Shown: piece after piece, positions 24,960 to 35,500 of the stretch
Layout of the letters: each line of letters begins with the position of its first letter
Numbering within the stretch: the first letter of the stretch is position 1
Assembly (NCBI GenBank): GCA_949710005.1
Contig: OX453279.1
Span: 8,614,878-8,678,877, forward strand
Direction of reading: 5' to 3'
DNA: 64,000 nucleotides
Source of the DNA: Ricordea florida
Taxonomy: Eukaryota; Cnidaria; Anthozoa; Corallimorpharia; Ricordeidae
Translations under genes and position numbers: made by a program
The notes under the pieces: generated by a model
What the model was told of the DNA's origin: nothing
Database searches by the model: none
What the model saw: the letters and a program-made list of their open reading frames with translations, nothing else

Positions 24960-25398
24960 TCATTTTAACAGATCGTTACATTTAAGCGTAAGTTAGAAAG
25001 TTTGACAACGGCTCAACGCTTGTTTCTCAACAAATTATAGCTATGCTGCTGAAATAATTTATGCTTGCCAGCGTGTTCGTTTTCAAACAATTCCCTTGGG
25101 GCTTACCAAGTGCTGTTCTGCTTTCACGACTTCAACTCAAGTCAAATGTTATTGTGTTTACTTTAACAGATCGGTAACATTTAAGCGTACATGTAAGTTA
25201 TAAATGTTGACAACGGACACCACACTTGTTTCTCAACGGATAACATCTTTACTTCTGAAATAATTTATGCTTGCCAGCGTGTTCGTTTATAAACAATTCC
25301 CTTGGGGCTCGGCAAGTCTTGTTCTCCTTTCACGACGTCAACTCATGTCAAATGTTATTGTTTTTACTTTAACAGATCAGTAACATTTAAGCCTACAT
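24960..25398 (+). repeat. Tandem ~200-bp repeat, three copies (third split by hAT)
   Basis: GATC(G/A)(G/T)TAACATTTAAGC recurs at 24971, 25169 and 25375, each copy continuing into GACAACGG, TTGTTTCTCA, TTATGCTTGCCAGCGTGTT and ACAATTCCCTTGG. The third copy is interrupted by the hAT element at 25399 and resumes at 34487-34600. Copies one and two provide the undisturbed insertion-site sequence. Confidence 0.8.
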
Positions 25399-25824
25399 CA
25401 GACTTGCCAACTCTCACGGTTCTGCCGTGAGTCACGATTTTTTGTCATTTCTCACGGTCTCACGACAAGGCTCCCAATCTGACGGGCTTTTTTTTGCGAA
25501 AAATCTTTCTAAAATGAAATAAATTAAGTTGTTAAATAAGAAGGGATATTTACGAGGAATGCTATTGCCATAAAGTGATAAACTAATAAAGAAAAACACT
25601 GTACTTACTACTATATTGTACCGAGCTTTGATTTTTGATTGTGTTTAATAACTGATCGATCGTTTTTCTTGAGGTCTGTCTACCATATTTAAAGGGGACT
25701 AGGCCCTGGAATGAGGTTGTGTCTAGTTCCCAGGCGTCTCCTTGATTGGACCTCGTATCCATGCTCAGTTTCCCAATAGTCTTTGTAAGTTCAGCGAGGG
25801 AAAACGATGACAATCGTATCAACA

Positions 25825-27930
25825 TGGCGAAGATGGATGGCGATTGTTCAATAGAAGATTCGAATTCTGACAGTGAAACGGACCAGGAAGAACCAGCTGA
25901 AAAAATTGGCCGAAAATATGATGGAGCAGCGAAATATCGGGTAAAAGTACAACCCCTCTTGGGCCAAAGAATACCCTGTAAAAGCAGTTGACCGATATAG
26001 CTTCTTCTGTATACCATGTGGTAAATCTGTTAGCTGCCGCCATCAAGGACTCCGTGATGTAAAAGTGCACTGTGAGCGAGACACACACAGGATAAGAGTT
26101 GAAGATGAGAAAAAGAGTCATTCTATACGAAGATTTGTTTCAAAACCTGGGAATTCAGGAAGTAATGTTATTAAAGCTTAGGTTATGATAACTAACTTCT
26201 TAGTACAACACAACCTGCCCATTGCAACAGCGGATCATTTGGGCCTTTTGTTCAAGGAAATATTTCCTGATAGTAACATTGCAGCAGCCTATGCCTCAGG
26301 ACGCACAAAAACGTCAGCAATATTAAACGTTGCCCTGGGTCCCCACTGCCACAATTATTTAGTGGATCATTGCAAAAGCCATCCCTTCAGTGTGGGTATA
26401 GATGGTTCAAATGACACAGGACTGAACAAGATGAACCCTATAACTATCCGTATATTTGATATAAATCGATCAAAAACGGTCACAAGTCATTTTATGATAT
26501 GTGTGTTACCAGTGGAGTTGATGGAGGAAAAGCTGCAACCATTTTTGAAGTTATGGATCACAAAAGATGAAATGCCGTGGCTGAATGCTGTTAGCGTAAG
26601 TGTGGACAATACCAATGCTATGACTGGATGCAACAATTCGATTGTATCACGCTGTAAGACAAAAAACCAAAGCATTTTTATTTCTGGATGTCCATGTCAT
26701 TTGGCTCATCTTGCTGCAACTGCAGTGAATGATTCTTTCACAGAGGTTATTGATGTTAATGTTGGGGATGTGCTTATCGACCTATATTATGGGTTTGATA
26801 AGAGTTCAAAACGCAAAGGAAAGCTTGCAGAGTACTTTGAATTTTGTGACCAAGAGTATCAGCAAGTGTTAAATCATGTCACCTGCTGTTGGCTTTCTTT
26901 GGAACGCTGCATTTAAAGAGCACTTAAGAAATTTCCAAGTCTGAAGTCTTACCCTCTGAGTGAAGGTTTTCCAGACGCAAGGTTTAAGAGACTTAAGAAT
27001 GCATTTTCGAATCCCCTCCTGGAACCTGTCCTTCCGTTCACACAGTTCAACAAACTACTGCAAAGAAGTGAGCCAACAGTCCATATTCTTCAAAGTTCTA
27101 TGTTGACCCTGGCCAAAAAGATTGCAAACCGCCTTGTGAAGCCTGAAGTCCTTGTGCGTGCTAAAGCTACAGATGTAGATCTAAATGATGAGAAAATGTT
27201 TATTGAACATCAGAAAGATTATCTTGGTGGAACTACAAATCCCACGCTCAACAAGCTCTTAAATGAAAGTGAAATAACAGAAGCAAAATACAACAAATTC
27301 TTCTACGCTGCCCACTGCTATTTTAAAAGCTCACTTGCATATATTCTGGGGGAATTTCCATTGAGGGATAAATTTATTCAAAACGCAGTTTGGATAAACG
27401 TACCCCAGCGCATTGAAGCAGAATGGCAAAATGTGGAGTACTTCTATGACAGGTTTCACGCAATATTTCATGATATTTCAGTAGATGATCTCTTTGAAGA
27501 ATTTTGTGACTACCGATCACTTACTGATAGTGACATTGGTGGGGATGTTTGGCAGGCAGCAAAAGTGATTGATGCAATTGAAGGTGGTACTGAAGTATTT
27601 CATTATCGTGCTGACATTCTTTGGTGGTACATTGGACACATGAAACAGCCTGGTTCCTCAGCAAAGAGATTCTAGCACCTGACCAGAATTACAGAAGCAG
27701 TACTTGTGATCCAACACAGTAATGCAGAGGAAGAGCGCCTTTTCAGCATTGTTCGTAAAAACAAAACTGACAGTCGTTGCTGTTTAGGCCTTGATGGCAC
27801 CTTGTCTAGCATTTTGGCCATGAAGTTGGCTTATCCAGAAGAACTGACACCTTGCTATAAGTTTCGTCCTAGTGATGACCTATTGGAATCATTAAAGAAA
27901 GCTGCATCTTCTTACGGCTTACTACGATAA
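25825..27930 (+). pseudogene. hAT-family transposase (ZMYM6/ZBED-like), inactivated
   Basis: The N-terminus starts at ATG 25825 with an acidic stretch. After a frame change near 25970 it continues with a degenerate zinc-finger-like CIPC...H segment. The catalytic region follows in one frame: AYASGRTKTSAI, then FSVGIDGSNDTG with the first catalytic-type Asp, then VSVDNTNAMTG, then GCPCHLAHLAA. In-frame stops are present at 26179, 26914 and 27673. The C-terminal hATC dimerisation segment, IQHSNAEEERLFSIVRKNK, is at 27706-27760. The family cuts and pastes DNA in the nucleus. With a frameshift and at least three nonsense codons, this copy cannot make transposase. The 3' end is cut at about 27916 by the LINE. 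Confidence 0.85.
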
Positions 27931-27931
27931 T

Positions 27932-30460
27932 TCGACCTCGGCATTCAGACCTATTTTACAACTGCTTCACGATGTGGAAACCAACCCTGGGCCCGCACTG
28001 AATTATTCTACAAATGGCGTCGGCAAAACAAATGGCAATGTGAGCATAGCACACCTAAATGTTCGCTCTCTCAAATGCCGAGATCATTACGTCCTTGTAA
28101 AAGAAACAATGTTGGCCAACAGGTTCGATATATTTACTGTGTCCGAAACATGGCTCAACAGCACGGTTCAAGATTTGGAAATCGAAATCCCTGGTTATGT
28201 CATCCATCGTCTTGATCGTCAGAATAGCAGAGGCGGCGGCGTCTGTGCCTATGTTTCGCGAAATTTTAAAGTCGAGTACTTGGGTGACATATCATTTACT
28301 GCACCATCTGGTTTCCAGCAACTGTGGCTTAAAATCCAGGTCAAGAACACGAGATCGTTTATCGTTTGTACCGCGTATAGACCACCAAATACTCCACTGT
28401 CATGTTTTGACTCTGACTTAATTGAAACTTTTATTTATGCTTCGACGTTTAATGTGCCTATCTACTTGCTTGGAGATATGAATTGTCGTCTCGAGAGAGA
28501 CGACAATCGCGAGACGAAAGCCTTACTAAATTTTTGCCGCTCCTACAATCTCTCACAACTTATAACTAAGCCAACACGAGTAACGGAAACCACCAGCTCA
28601 ATTTTGGATGTAATCTTAGCTTCAGATACTAAGCAAGTTCACAATGTTATGGTTCTGGAAAGCTCGATCAGCGACCACGACCTAGTCTACATTACACTAA
28701 AACTAAAGAAAGAGCGCTCTAAACCTGTATATATCACTACCAGAAGCTAGAAGCATTACAAGGCCGACACATTTCATGATGATATTGCAAAAGCACCGTG
28801 GTCAATAGTTGATGTTTTTGATGAGGTCGAGGATAAGCTTCACGTATTCAATCTGCTTTTTTCTTCTATACTTGACGAACATGCTCCGATTAAAACCTTT
28901 AAAGTCCGCGGAAAGCCAAATCCATGTGTAACTGATAACATTCGTGCGCTGATGAAAACAAGAGACGATTGGCGCAAAGAAGCAAGAAAACGAAATGATC
29001 CTATGGCTTGGACGACTTACAGAAACTTAAGACAGGAGGTTAAAAGAGAAATTAAAATTGCTGAACGAGAATTCTTCACAGAACAGATTCAAAGAAACCC
29101 AGGCAATACAAACAATATTTGGAAAGCAATCCGCCAAATAATTCCTAGAAAATCCAAATCCCAGCGAATCTTCAGCAAGGACAACAAAACTGTTGCAGAT
29201 GAGTTTAATCGGTTTTTCGTTTCTGTTGGCCAGAGTTCCGTTGAAAAAATCCAGTCATTGGCTAATGAATGCAACATAACACTCAACCGAAATTATTTTG
29301 TCCCAAGACAATATCCCTCATGCGAGCAGTTTCATTTGAATACCGTAAGCAGTGGCGAGATTGAACGCATAATATCATCAATGCCATCAAACAAAGCCCC
29401 AGGGATCGACAAGATTTCTGTTCGTGTTTTGAAGGACTGCCTAAACCCGATTCTTCCAGTAATTACATCAATTATCAACACTTCTATTGAAACATGCAAA
29501 TTTCCTACTGCTTGGAAATTAGCTGAAGTGACACCTATCCATAAAGGTGGAAACCACGAACTGGCAAATAACAATAGACCAATTTCTCTCCTACCAGTTT
29601 TATCAAAAGTTTGTGAAAAGGTCGTACATAATCAATTCACTTCTTACTTGCATTTAAACGACAGGTTAACAAAGTCCCAAAGCGGCAACAAAAAATGGCA
29701 CTCAACCGAAACATCTGTCATAGAAACAACCGACACTATTCTTAAAGCGATGGACCAGAAGATGTTGACTTCGGTAGTGTTCTTAGACATGAGTAAGGCA
29801 TTCGACAGCGTCAACCACGAAACCCTAATTTTGAAGTTGCGAGATGTAGGCGCCTCAGACCCAGTTATCCAGTGGTTTGGTAACTACCTTAATGATAGAC
29901 GACAAGTGGTTCGAATCCATTCAACATTGTCAGAGCCCTTGCCCATAGTCTGTGGCGTTCCGCAGGGAAGTATATTGGGACCACTTTTATTTAGCATTTA
30001 CACAAATGATCTTTCTTCAGCACCACAGAATTGCAGCGTCCAGAGCTATGTGGACGACACTAAGCTAGTTATATCCTTCAAAATGAAAGATACTGTAAAC
30101 GCCTTTGCTGACTTAAGAGTTGATTTGCATAGAATAGGCCAATGGTGTTCCAACAACCATTTATTGTTGAACCCAAGCAAAACTAAACTCATGGTGTTTG
30201 GCAGCAGGCAAATGCATTCCAGACTGGACACTCCCAGCCTCACCTTCATGGGAAGAGAACTCGTACCGGAACACACCGCTAAAGATCTTGGGGTGATTTT
30301 GGACAAGAACCTGACCTATGACGAACACATTACCAAAACTGTCTCCTCCTGTATGTCTTGTCTCGGTCAAATAAGCCGCACAAAGCATGTTTTTGACAAA
30401 TGCACCCTACTAACTATTATAACTAGAAATACGACTCCCGCAAAAACTTCGCGAAGCTAG
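27932..30460 (+). pseudogene. LINE ORF2 part 1: 2A-like motif, APE endonuclease, reverse transcriptase
   Basis: The frame opens upstream of 27974 without an ATG and reads LLHDVETNPGP, which matches the D(V/I)ExNPGP 2A ribosome-skipping consensus. An APE-type endonuclease follows: SIAHLNVRSL, SETWLNS, LLGDMNCRL, SDHDLVYITL. An in-frame TAG at 28748-28750 separates it from the RT, whose frame stays open before 28952. RT motifs are APGIDKIS, FLDMSKAFDSVNH, GVPQGSILGPLLF and YVDDTKL, with catalytic Asp pairs present, then LGVILDKNLTY. From about 30420 the match ends because of an insertion and the ORF closes with foreign residues at 30460. The enzyme would copy its own RNA at a nicked chromosomal target. 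The nonsense codon and the split make this copy inactive. Confidence 0.85.
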
Positions 30461-33400
30461 TTTTTGAAGAAGTCACAATGCTTTCATATTTTATTCTTTA
30501 TTTCTTTTTATATTTTATATTTATTTTTTATATCAGCGTACTCCCCATTATTTTATTTCTTATGCTGTGTTTGGTACACAATTAGTGACACCTGGTGCAA
30601 ATTACATGATCAGTATACCGCTCAACACAGTGCTTAAAAATTGACCTTCATTTAGCTCTTTCACTGCCACTGAGATTGCACCAGAGGGAATAGAAGTAAA
30701 ATTATTTATTATCTTGACAGGGAATACAGAGTCGATGAAGTATCACAATAATATTCACTTAACACAAATTGAAAATGATTGAAAATCTTTTGCAAGTGAA
30801 ATCTTGAAGAGTTGATATGAATGCTTGTGTTTACCACGGTGTAAAAACCTGTTTTTTTTCTTTAGTTTTATTGTCTTAGTCTCTACTGCTTTGTCTTCTT
30901 TGTTGTACATCACTTTTGAACACAATATGTTCTTACACAGAGGATGAGTTGAATGCTCCAATTATTTTTTGTTTATGTTTTTTGGTTATAATTGCATGAG
31001 ATTCATTGTAAGAAGAATCTTCTGATTAGATATTTTATTGTCTACAGCAGTCATTATTTCATTCCCGGGTAACCACAATTGAGAGCATTATGAATAGTGC
31101 ATGTTTTAATTTGTGTACTCTTTTCAGTTGCAATGGTACCCACAGTGGTAGATAGAAAAATTCCTCTTCCCTCAAAAGAGATGCCATATCAACAGAAGTG
31201 TGAGATACAATGTCACTACATAAAAAAAAAAATTGGGGGTAAAACAATTGGATTCTACAAAAGCTTTGAATAAAGAAAATGGGTAAATCTAACGAGTTGA
31301 TTAAGTAAGTTATACCACCGTAAGGTAAAAAGGAGGTGCTGACGTTTCGAGCGTTAGCCCTTCGTCGGAGCGAAACTATCCCCACAATACTTGCTTTGAA
31401 TAAAGGTTTGGTAATAGTGAGTGCCAACTGTATAATATGTGGTTGTGCTATTTTTAGGTCATATCATAAAAACAATACATGTAAGAAAGAGTTATTGAAA
31501 TCTTAATATGTTCAAAAAGATTGCTGCACTACGTACTCCTGTAAGAAAATAATGTGAAATCAACATCAATCAGTCAAAAGTATATACCACATGAAAGTTT
31601 AATTGTGCTGTTACAGAAACAGGCAAAATATCCATACCCAACCATAGAATAGTATATTATTTTGAATATATGAAAATTTCTATTATAAAAACTGCAGAAG
31701 AAAGATTTAATAATTATAAGGACGGTATTTCATCGAAAAAGTCATGGCAGCCAGAGGTATTGAACTGTAACCAATGACATATAGTAACGAGAAGAACTAT
31801 CATTATATTATTATCATTATTATTATCATTACTATTATTATTACTGGTATTGATATTATTATTACTGTTATATTTTTTATGTTAAACATAATATATTTTT
31901 ATGGGGTGGGATTCATGTCCTAATCTTGGTAAAGGTATTGTTACTCTGCTACTAAAAGCAATACAAAAATCTTCTTAATAGGCTTTCCATCAGAGGAGGC
32001 AGTAATCAAAACAGCTCCAAACAATACCATTTCTTCTTAAAGGCTTAGAATCTAGTGCAGTCATTTGTCTATAAAGTTTGTGTGGAAAATCATTATTGAA
32101 GGCATAGGGCATTTAGGAAACTTGAAACACTTGTAACTACATACAGCACACTTGCAATGAATATATGAGAGAGATCATAAACATTTTGGCATTACAAAAT
32201 TTATTTTCTTCTTTATAAAGTTTTTCCAATGTAAAAGGTTAATTGCATGTTGTGGTTGTTATGAAATATTGATATTTGACATCATAAAAATAAAGTAAAC
32301 AGCAGAAAGTAACAAAGTTAATATGTTATGTCTAACTTTGCAAATTAAGGCTTGAATTAACATTTCATTTGTGAAAAAAGGGCAGGGGTTCTAGATAGCA
32401 ATATTATCAGGGGAGGGGGGGTCATTGCACTCCTAGGTAAAACTGACCCATTGTGAAAAGGCTATGAAACTTGTTGTCTCTACGGTTTATTATTGAAACC
32501 TTTCAATCAGAGAATACATACATATATATATAGCAAAGAGAAATACTACTCAGAATTCAGTAATCACATTTGCTTTATTTTGAAATGATCGCATTGATCA
32601 CTGATAATATTGCAGAACCAGTACTTTATAGTGACACAGGGTATATATTCTGTTGAAAATGTTTAACATAATTGCTACATCAAGAAAATTTACAATATTT
32701 TCACTGTTGCAATGATATCAGATCACATCGTTATCAATGATTGCTATAACAACTGCAACTCTCTGTGTTGGGAATTACTTCAAACTGGAAACGCTATCGT
32801 TTTATTATGATAAAAACCTACTTACATTCTCTTGTAATCTGTTGGTCGTCTTCCGATTCCGTTTTTAAACTAATAGAATTATTTTCCAGAGACATCTCCA
32901 ATCGTTGAAGTCGTTCTTACTCAGTGTCCCTTCTAAGTCGTTTTGCTAAATGTAGTACGCCAATATATTTCGTTATGTAATCGTTCACTCATGTCCTGTA
33001 TTTCTATCAATAACACATTCAAATTCAAAACTAACTTGATTGAATTCCTGGTCCTTTTCCCTGCTGTTTCATTTTTCCTTTTTCTGGAGCGAGCAGTTGT
33101 TGTCTTGGCTGCGATGTCTGTTATTCTCCCTGCTGTCGTTTCTCTGTCCCTGCTTTGAGTCGTGCTTTTCGTGTGTTGATTTTCACGGTATTCGAACTTA
33201 ATCGGCGACGAACTCGTGCTGCTCTTTCTTGAATATCTCGGATATCTTCTTGCTGGGATGTACTTCCAGGACGAGTGAAATCGGTTTCCACAAAATTTAC
33301 ATTACTTTCAAAAAAGCATCACCGAATTCCCAATGGCGGAAACTCAACAGTTCACAAGTGCGCTGCTATTGCCAGGTAACCACGCCTGCGAACGGACACC

Positions 33401-33673
33401 TTTAAAATATAGATATATATATATATACATATATAAAAACTCTCGGCTCGATTTACTCGGGCTTGCGAGCCACGTGGTCTGACCGGAACCGACACGATTA
33501 GTGACCTCGCTACGCTCGGCCTTCGGCCTCGCTTCGCGAGGAATAAATATATATATATACATATATAAAAACTCTCGGCTCGATTTACTCGGGCTTGCGA
33601 GCCACGTGGTCTGACCGGAACCGACACGATTAGTAACCTCGCTACGCTCGGCCTTCGGCCTCGCTTCGCGAGG
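30421..33673. mobile_element. 3.2-kb insertion block splitting the LINE; repeats, no clear gene
   Basis: This AT-rich block lies between the two parts of the LINE ORF. It holds a Penelope/hammerhead-like repeat (31262-31380), an ATT/ATC microsatellite (31800-31870), and a 132-bp tandem duplication at its right end. The reverse ORF at 31059-31427 overlaps the repeat and is not a gene. I cannot define clean ends or a target duplication, so it may be a composite of several insertions. Confidence 0.55.
31262..31380 (-). repeat. Penelope-associated, hammerhead-like repeat, copy 1
   Basis: Read on the minus strand, this stretch contains CCGACGA, GGGCTAACGCTC, then GAAACGTCAGC. This closely resembles the CUGANGA core, stem II and GAAAC box of hammerhead motifs known from Penelope-like elements and retrozymes, with the core U replaced by C. 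An inverted copy about 85% identical by eye lies at 35396-35500, and both are followed by the same long tail with GGTAAATC and AGTTGATTAAGTA-like sequence. Confidence 0.45.
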
Positions 33674-33677
33674 AATA
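33413..33677. repeat. 132-bp tandem duplication with AT microsatellite and GC-rich part
   Basis: Two copies, offset by 132 bp (TCTCGGCTCG at 33441 and 33573), join an ATATATATACATATATAAAA tract to a GC-rich piece with GAGCCACGTGGTCTGACC and a partly palindromic CTCGGCCTTCGGCCTCGC. The minus-strand ORFs here are products of the repeat. Such units are dispersed in the genome to judge by their composition, but I see no other copy in the window. Confidence 0.75.
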
Positions 33678-34075
33678 AATTACAAGGCATTCAGAACTTT
33701 GCCGCTCGAATTGCGACCAGTACACACAAATATGATCACATCACACCAGTTTTAAAAGAGCTCAAATGGCTACCAGTCGCGACTCAGTTATATTTCAGGA
33801 GCTCTATCATGGCCTATGAATGTCTAACGTCTCGCGTGCCGGAGTATCTGTCCTCCCAGTTCAGTAAGCGAGGAGAAATAAGCGGACGTGCCACAAGAAG
33901 TTCACAAATGCTGAACATTCCTCTTTTTAAGTCTGCCAGTGGTCAGAGAACGTTCTACTACAAAACAGTCAGTATCTGGAACTCTATGGATAGCTCTCTA
34001 AAAACTCTCGAGAAAGTATCTGCCTTTAAGTTTTATCTTAAACGTAAACTTATCAAGGATTTTATAGATTCCTAA
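33674..34075 (+). pseudogene. LINE ORF2 part 2: C-terminal end
   Basis: The frame starting at 33674 reads KLQGIQNFAARI, ITPVLKELKWLPV, YLSSQFSKRGEISGR, LNIPLFKSASGQRTF and WNSMDSSLK, then stops at 34075. This is the usual C-terminal tail after the RT domain of CR1/L2-type LINEs and completes the ORF broken at about 30420. The ATG at 33809 is internal and not a real start. Confidence 0.8.
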
Positions 34076-34212
34076 TTCTAGTTAATTAATTTTAATTCTG
34101 AATATTATCTTAGAGTTTTTAAGTATTTTTAAATTATTGTTGTATTGTCTTTGAAAAGCCTCTAAGGGGAAAGTCAATAAAGTATGTATGTATGTATGTA
34201 TGTACAACATGT

Positions 34213-34350
34213 TCCCTGTTGAAAGAAGATGCAGCTTGATGTGATGATTCCAATTTGCAATAGGTCATCACTAGGACGAAACTTACAGCAAGGTGTCAGT
34301 TCTTCTGATAGTAATTTGTGTTCCCTGTTGTAAGAAGATGCAGCTTTGAA
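34213..34350 (-). repeat. Inverted partial copy of the hAT transposase 3' end
   Basis: The minus strand here encodes EELTPCCKFRPSDDLL, nearly identical to the end of the hAT transposase frame at about 27840-27890. It is flanked by two copies of GCTGCATCTTCTT(A/T)CAACAGGGAACA-like sequence. The sequence lies between the LINE tail and the hAT right TIR in opposite orientation, so a local inversion or inverted duplication accompanied or followed the LINE insertion. Confidence 0.65.
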
Positions 34351-34709
34351 ATAAAACAAGGTAACATTTAAATAAACTGTTATCGCTTCCCTTGATTGAA
34401 AAGGGGTTTTGATTGGGGAAAAAATACAATCTCACTATTTTATGTAGAATCTGCAGATTTTCCTTTACCAGAAGTTGGCAGGTCTGCTACATGTAAGTTA
34501 CAAATTTCGACAACGGACACCACACTTGTTTCTCACCAAATAACTTACTGCTGACATAATTTATACTTGCCAGCGTGTTTGGTTATAAACAATTCCCTTT
34601 CTTCAACTCATTTTGGCTTTGAATTGAGCAACAACGTGAGTCACCAGTTTTGCTACATTCAGGTCGTTCGGCGATAGTTAAGACATCTAACTCAGGTCCC
34701 GACATTACA

Positions 34710-34746
34710 TTTCTTATTTCGCTTCGCTGAACCGAAATAAGAAATG
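34710..34746. repeat. Perfect 13-bp inverted repeat
   Basis: ATTTCTTATTTCG (34710-34722) and CGAAATAAGAAAT (34734-34746) form a hairpin with an 11-nt loop containing CTTCGC. Probably the core of a small foldback repeat. Confidence 0.7.
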
Positions 34747-34904
34747 AAATTCTTATTCTATTCGCTTTGTAATACCCCGCTACTTTATATGCGTCTTCAA
34801 ATATTATTTCTCCAGTCCTGCAATTGTCATAACTAAGATTACAAAGTCAATGTTTTTTTCTCGTTATTTGTCCATGGCAGCCAACCTACAGTAGCGCCCT
34901 TAAA

Positions 34905-35225
34905 TTTTGATCTCGCTCTACGATATATAGCTGTGGCGATATTTCGCTAGAACGATATATCGTGATGATGTACCTCTCGCTCTACAAGATATCGCTATGG
35001 CGATATTTCGCTAGGGCGATCGATATATCGCGTTGAATTCGTCGCGTGCTCGACGAGATATCGCTACGGCGATATTTCGCAAGAACGATATTTCGGCGAG
35101 ATATCGCAGGGAAGCGCCGATATCTCGTTGAATTATCGTTGCAACCCGTCGCTTCCATGTGCGATATATCACCGAGATATCGCCGAGATATCGGCGAAAT
35201 ATCGCAAGAACAAAGCGCGATATTC
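34905..35225. repeat. Dense CGATA/GATATCGC motif cluster
   Basis: About 320 bp contain many copies of GCGATATTTCGC(T/A)AG, GAGATATCGC and CGATATATCG in both orientations. The block is a degenerate, partly palindromic tandem array. Both strands are open for long stretches because of the repeated motif; I do not regard these frames as genes. Confidence 0.7.
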
Positions 35226-35395
35226 AACGATTATCTTTTGCATTACCTTTGCACAGAACTGTAAAAGATACTGACTGAATGACTAAAAAGTGCTGTCTGG
35301 ATAGCAATAAACTAGATTTCTGATAGCTTATTTGTAGTGTTTGAATAGCAATATTATAAAGTAGATGTCTGATAGATAAAAGTAGAGCGATTGGA

Positions 35396-35500
35396 TAGGC
35401 GCTCCGACGAAGGGCTGACGCTCGAAACGTCAGCACCTCCCTTTTACCTTATGGTGGTGTAACATACTTAATCAATTCGTTTGATTTACCCAATTTCTTG
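35396..35500 (+). repeat. Penelope-associated, hammerhead-like repeat, copy 2
   Basis: This copy reads CTCCGACGAAGGGCTGACG, then CTCGAAACGTCAGCACCTCC on the plus strand and continues into CTTAATCAATTCGTTTGATT. It is the inverted counterpart of 31262-31380. GGGC and GCTC can pair as stem II around TGAC. Both copies carry CCGACGA in place of CUGANGA, so cleavage activity is doubtful. Confidence 0.45.

Larger units (their letters stand above)
27917..34204 (+). mobile_element. CR1/L2-like LINE inserted in the hAT, itself split by 3.2 kb
   Basis: LINE coding sequence starts directly after the truncated hAT coding region. It carries a 2A-like motif, endonuclease and reverse transcriptase up to about 30420, then breaks off. 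The C-terminal part of the same ORF resumes at 33674 and runs to 34075, followed by a short 3' UTR and a TATG microsatellite tail (34182-34204), typical of this clade, which ends in short tandem repeats rather than poly-A. The break contains unrelated repeats (30421-33673). Confidence 0.8.
25399..34486 (+). mobile_element. hAT-type DNA transposon, enlarged by nested insertions
   Basis: The left end CAGACTTGCCAACT (25399) and the right end AGTTGGCAGGTCTG (to 34486) form 14-bp TIRs with one mismatch. They are flanked by CTACAT on both sides (25393-25398, 34487-34492). The surrounding repeat copies show what the uninterrupted site looks like. The family usually makes 8-bp duplications, of which six bases match here. 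Inside are a transposase pseudogene, a LINE inserted in its 3' end, and further insertions. The original hAT was probably about 2.8 kb. Confidence 0.8.

Noticed and set aside
33344..33690. Minus-strand ORFs with RGRRPSVAR repeats
   Set aside because: Products of the 132-bp tandem duplication and AT microsatellite; no gene features.
34982..35264. Overlapping ORFs on both strands (RRYRRDIGE, SRRYLGDIS)
   Set aside because: They are translations of the CGATA-rich repeat block.
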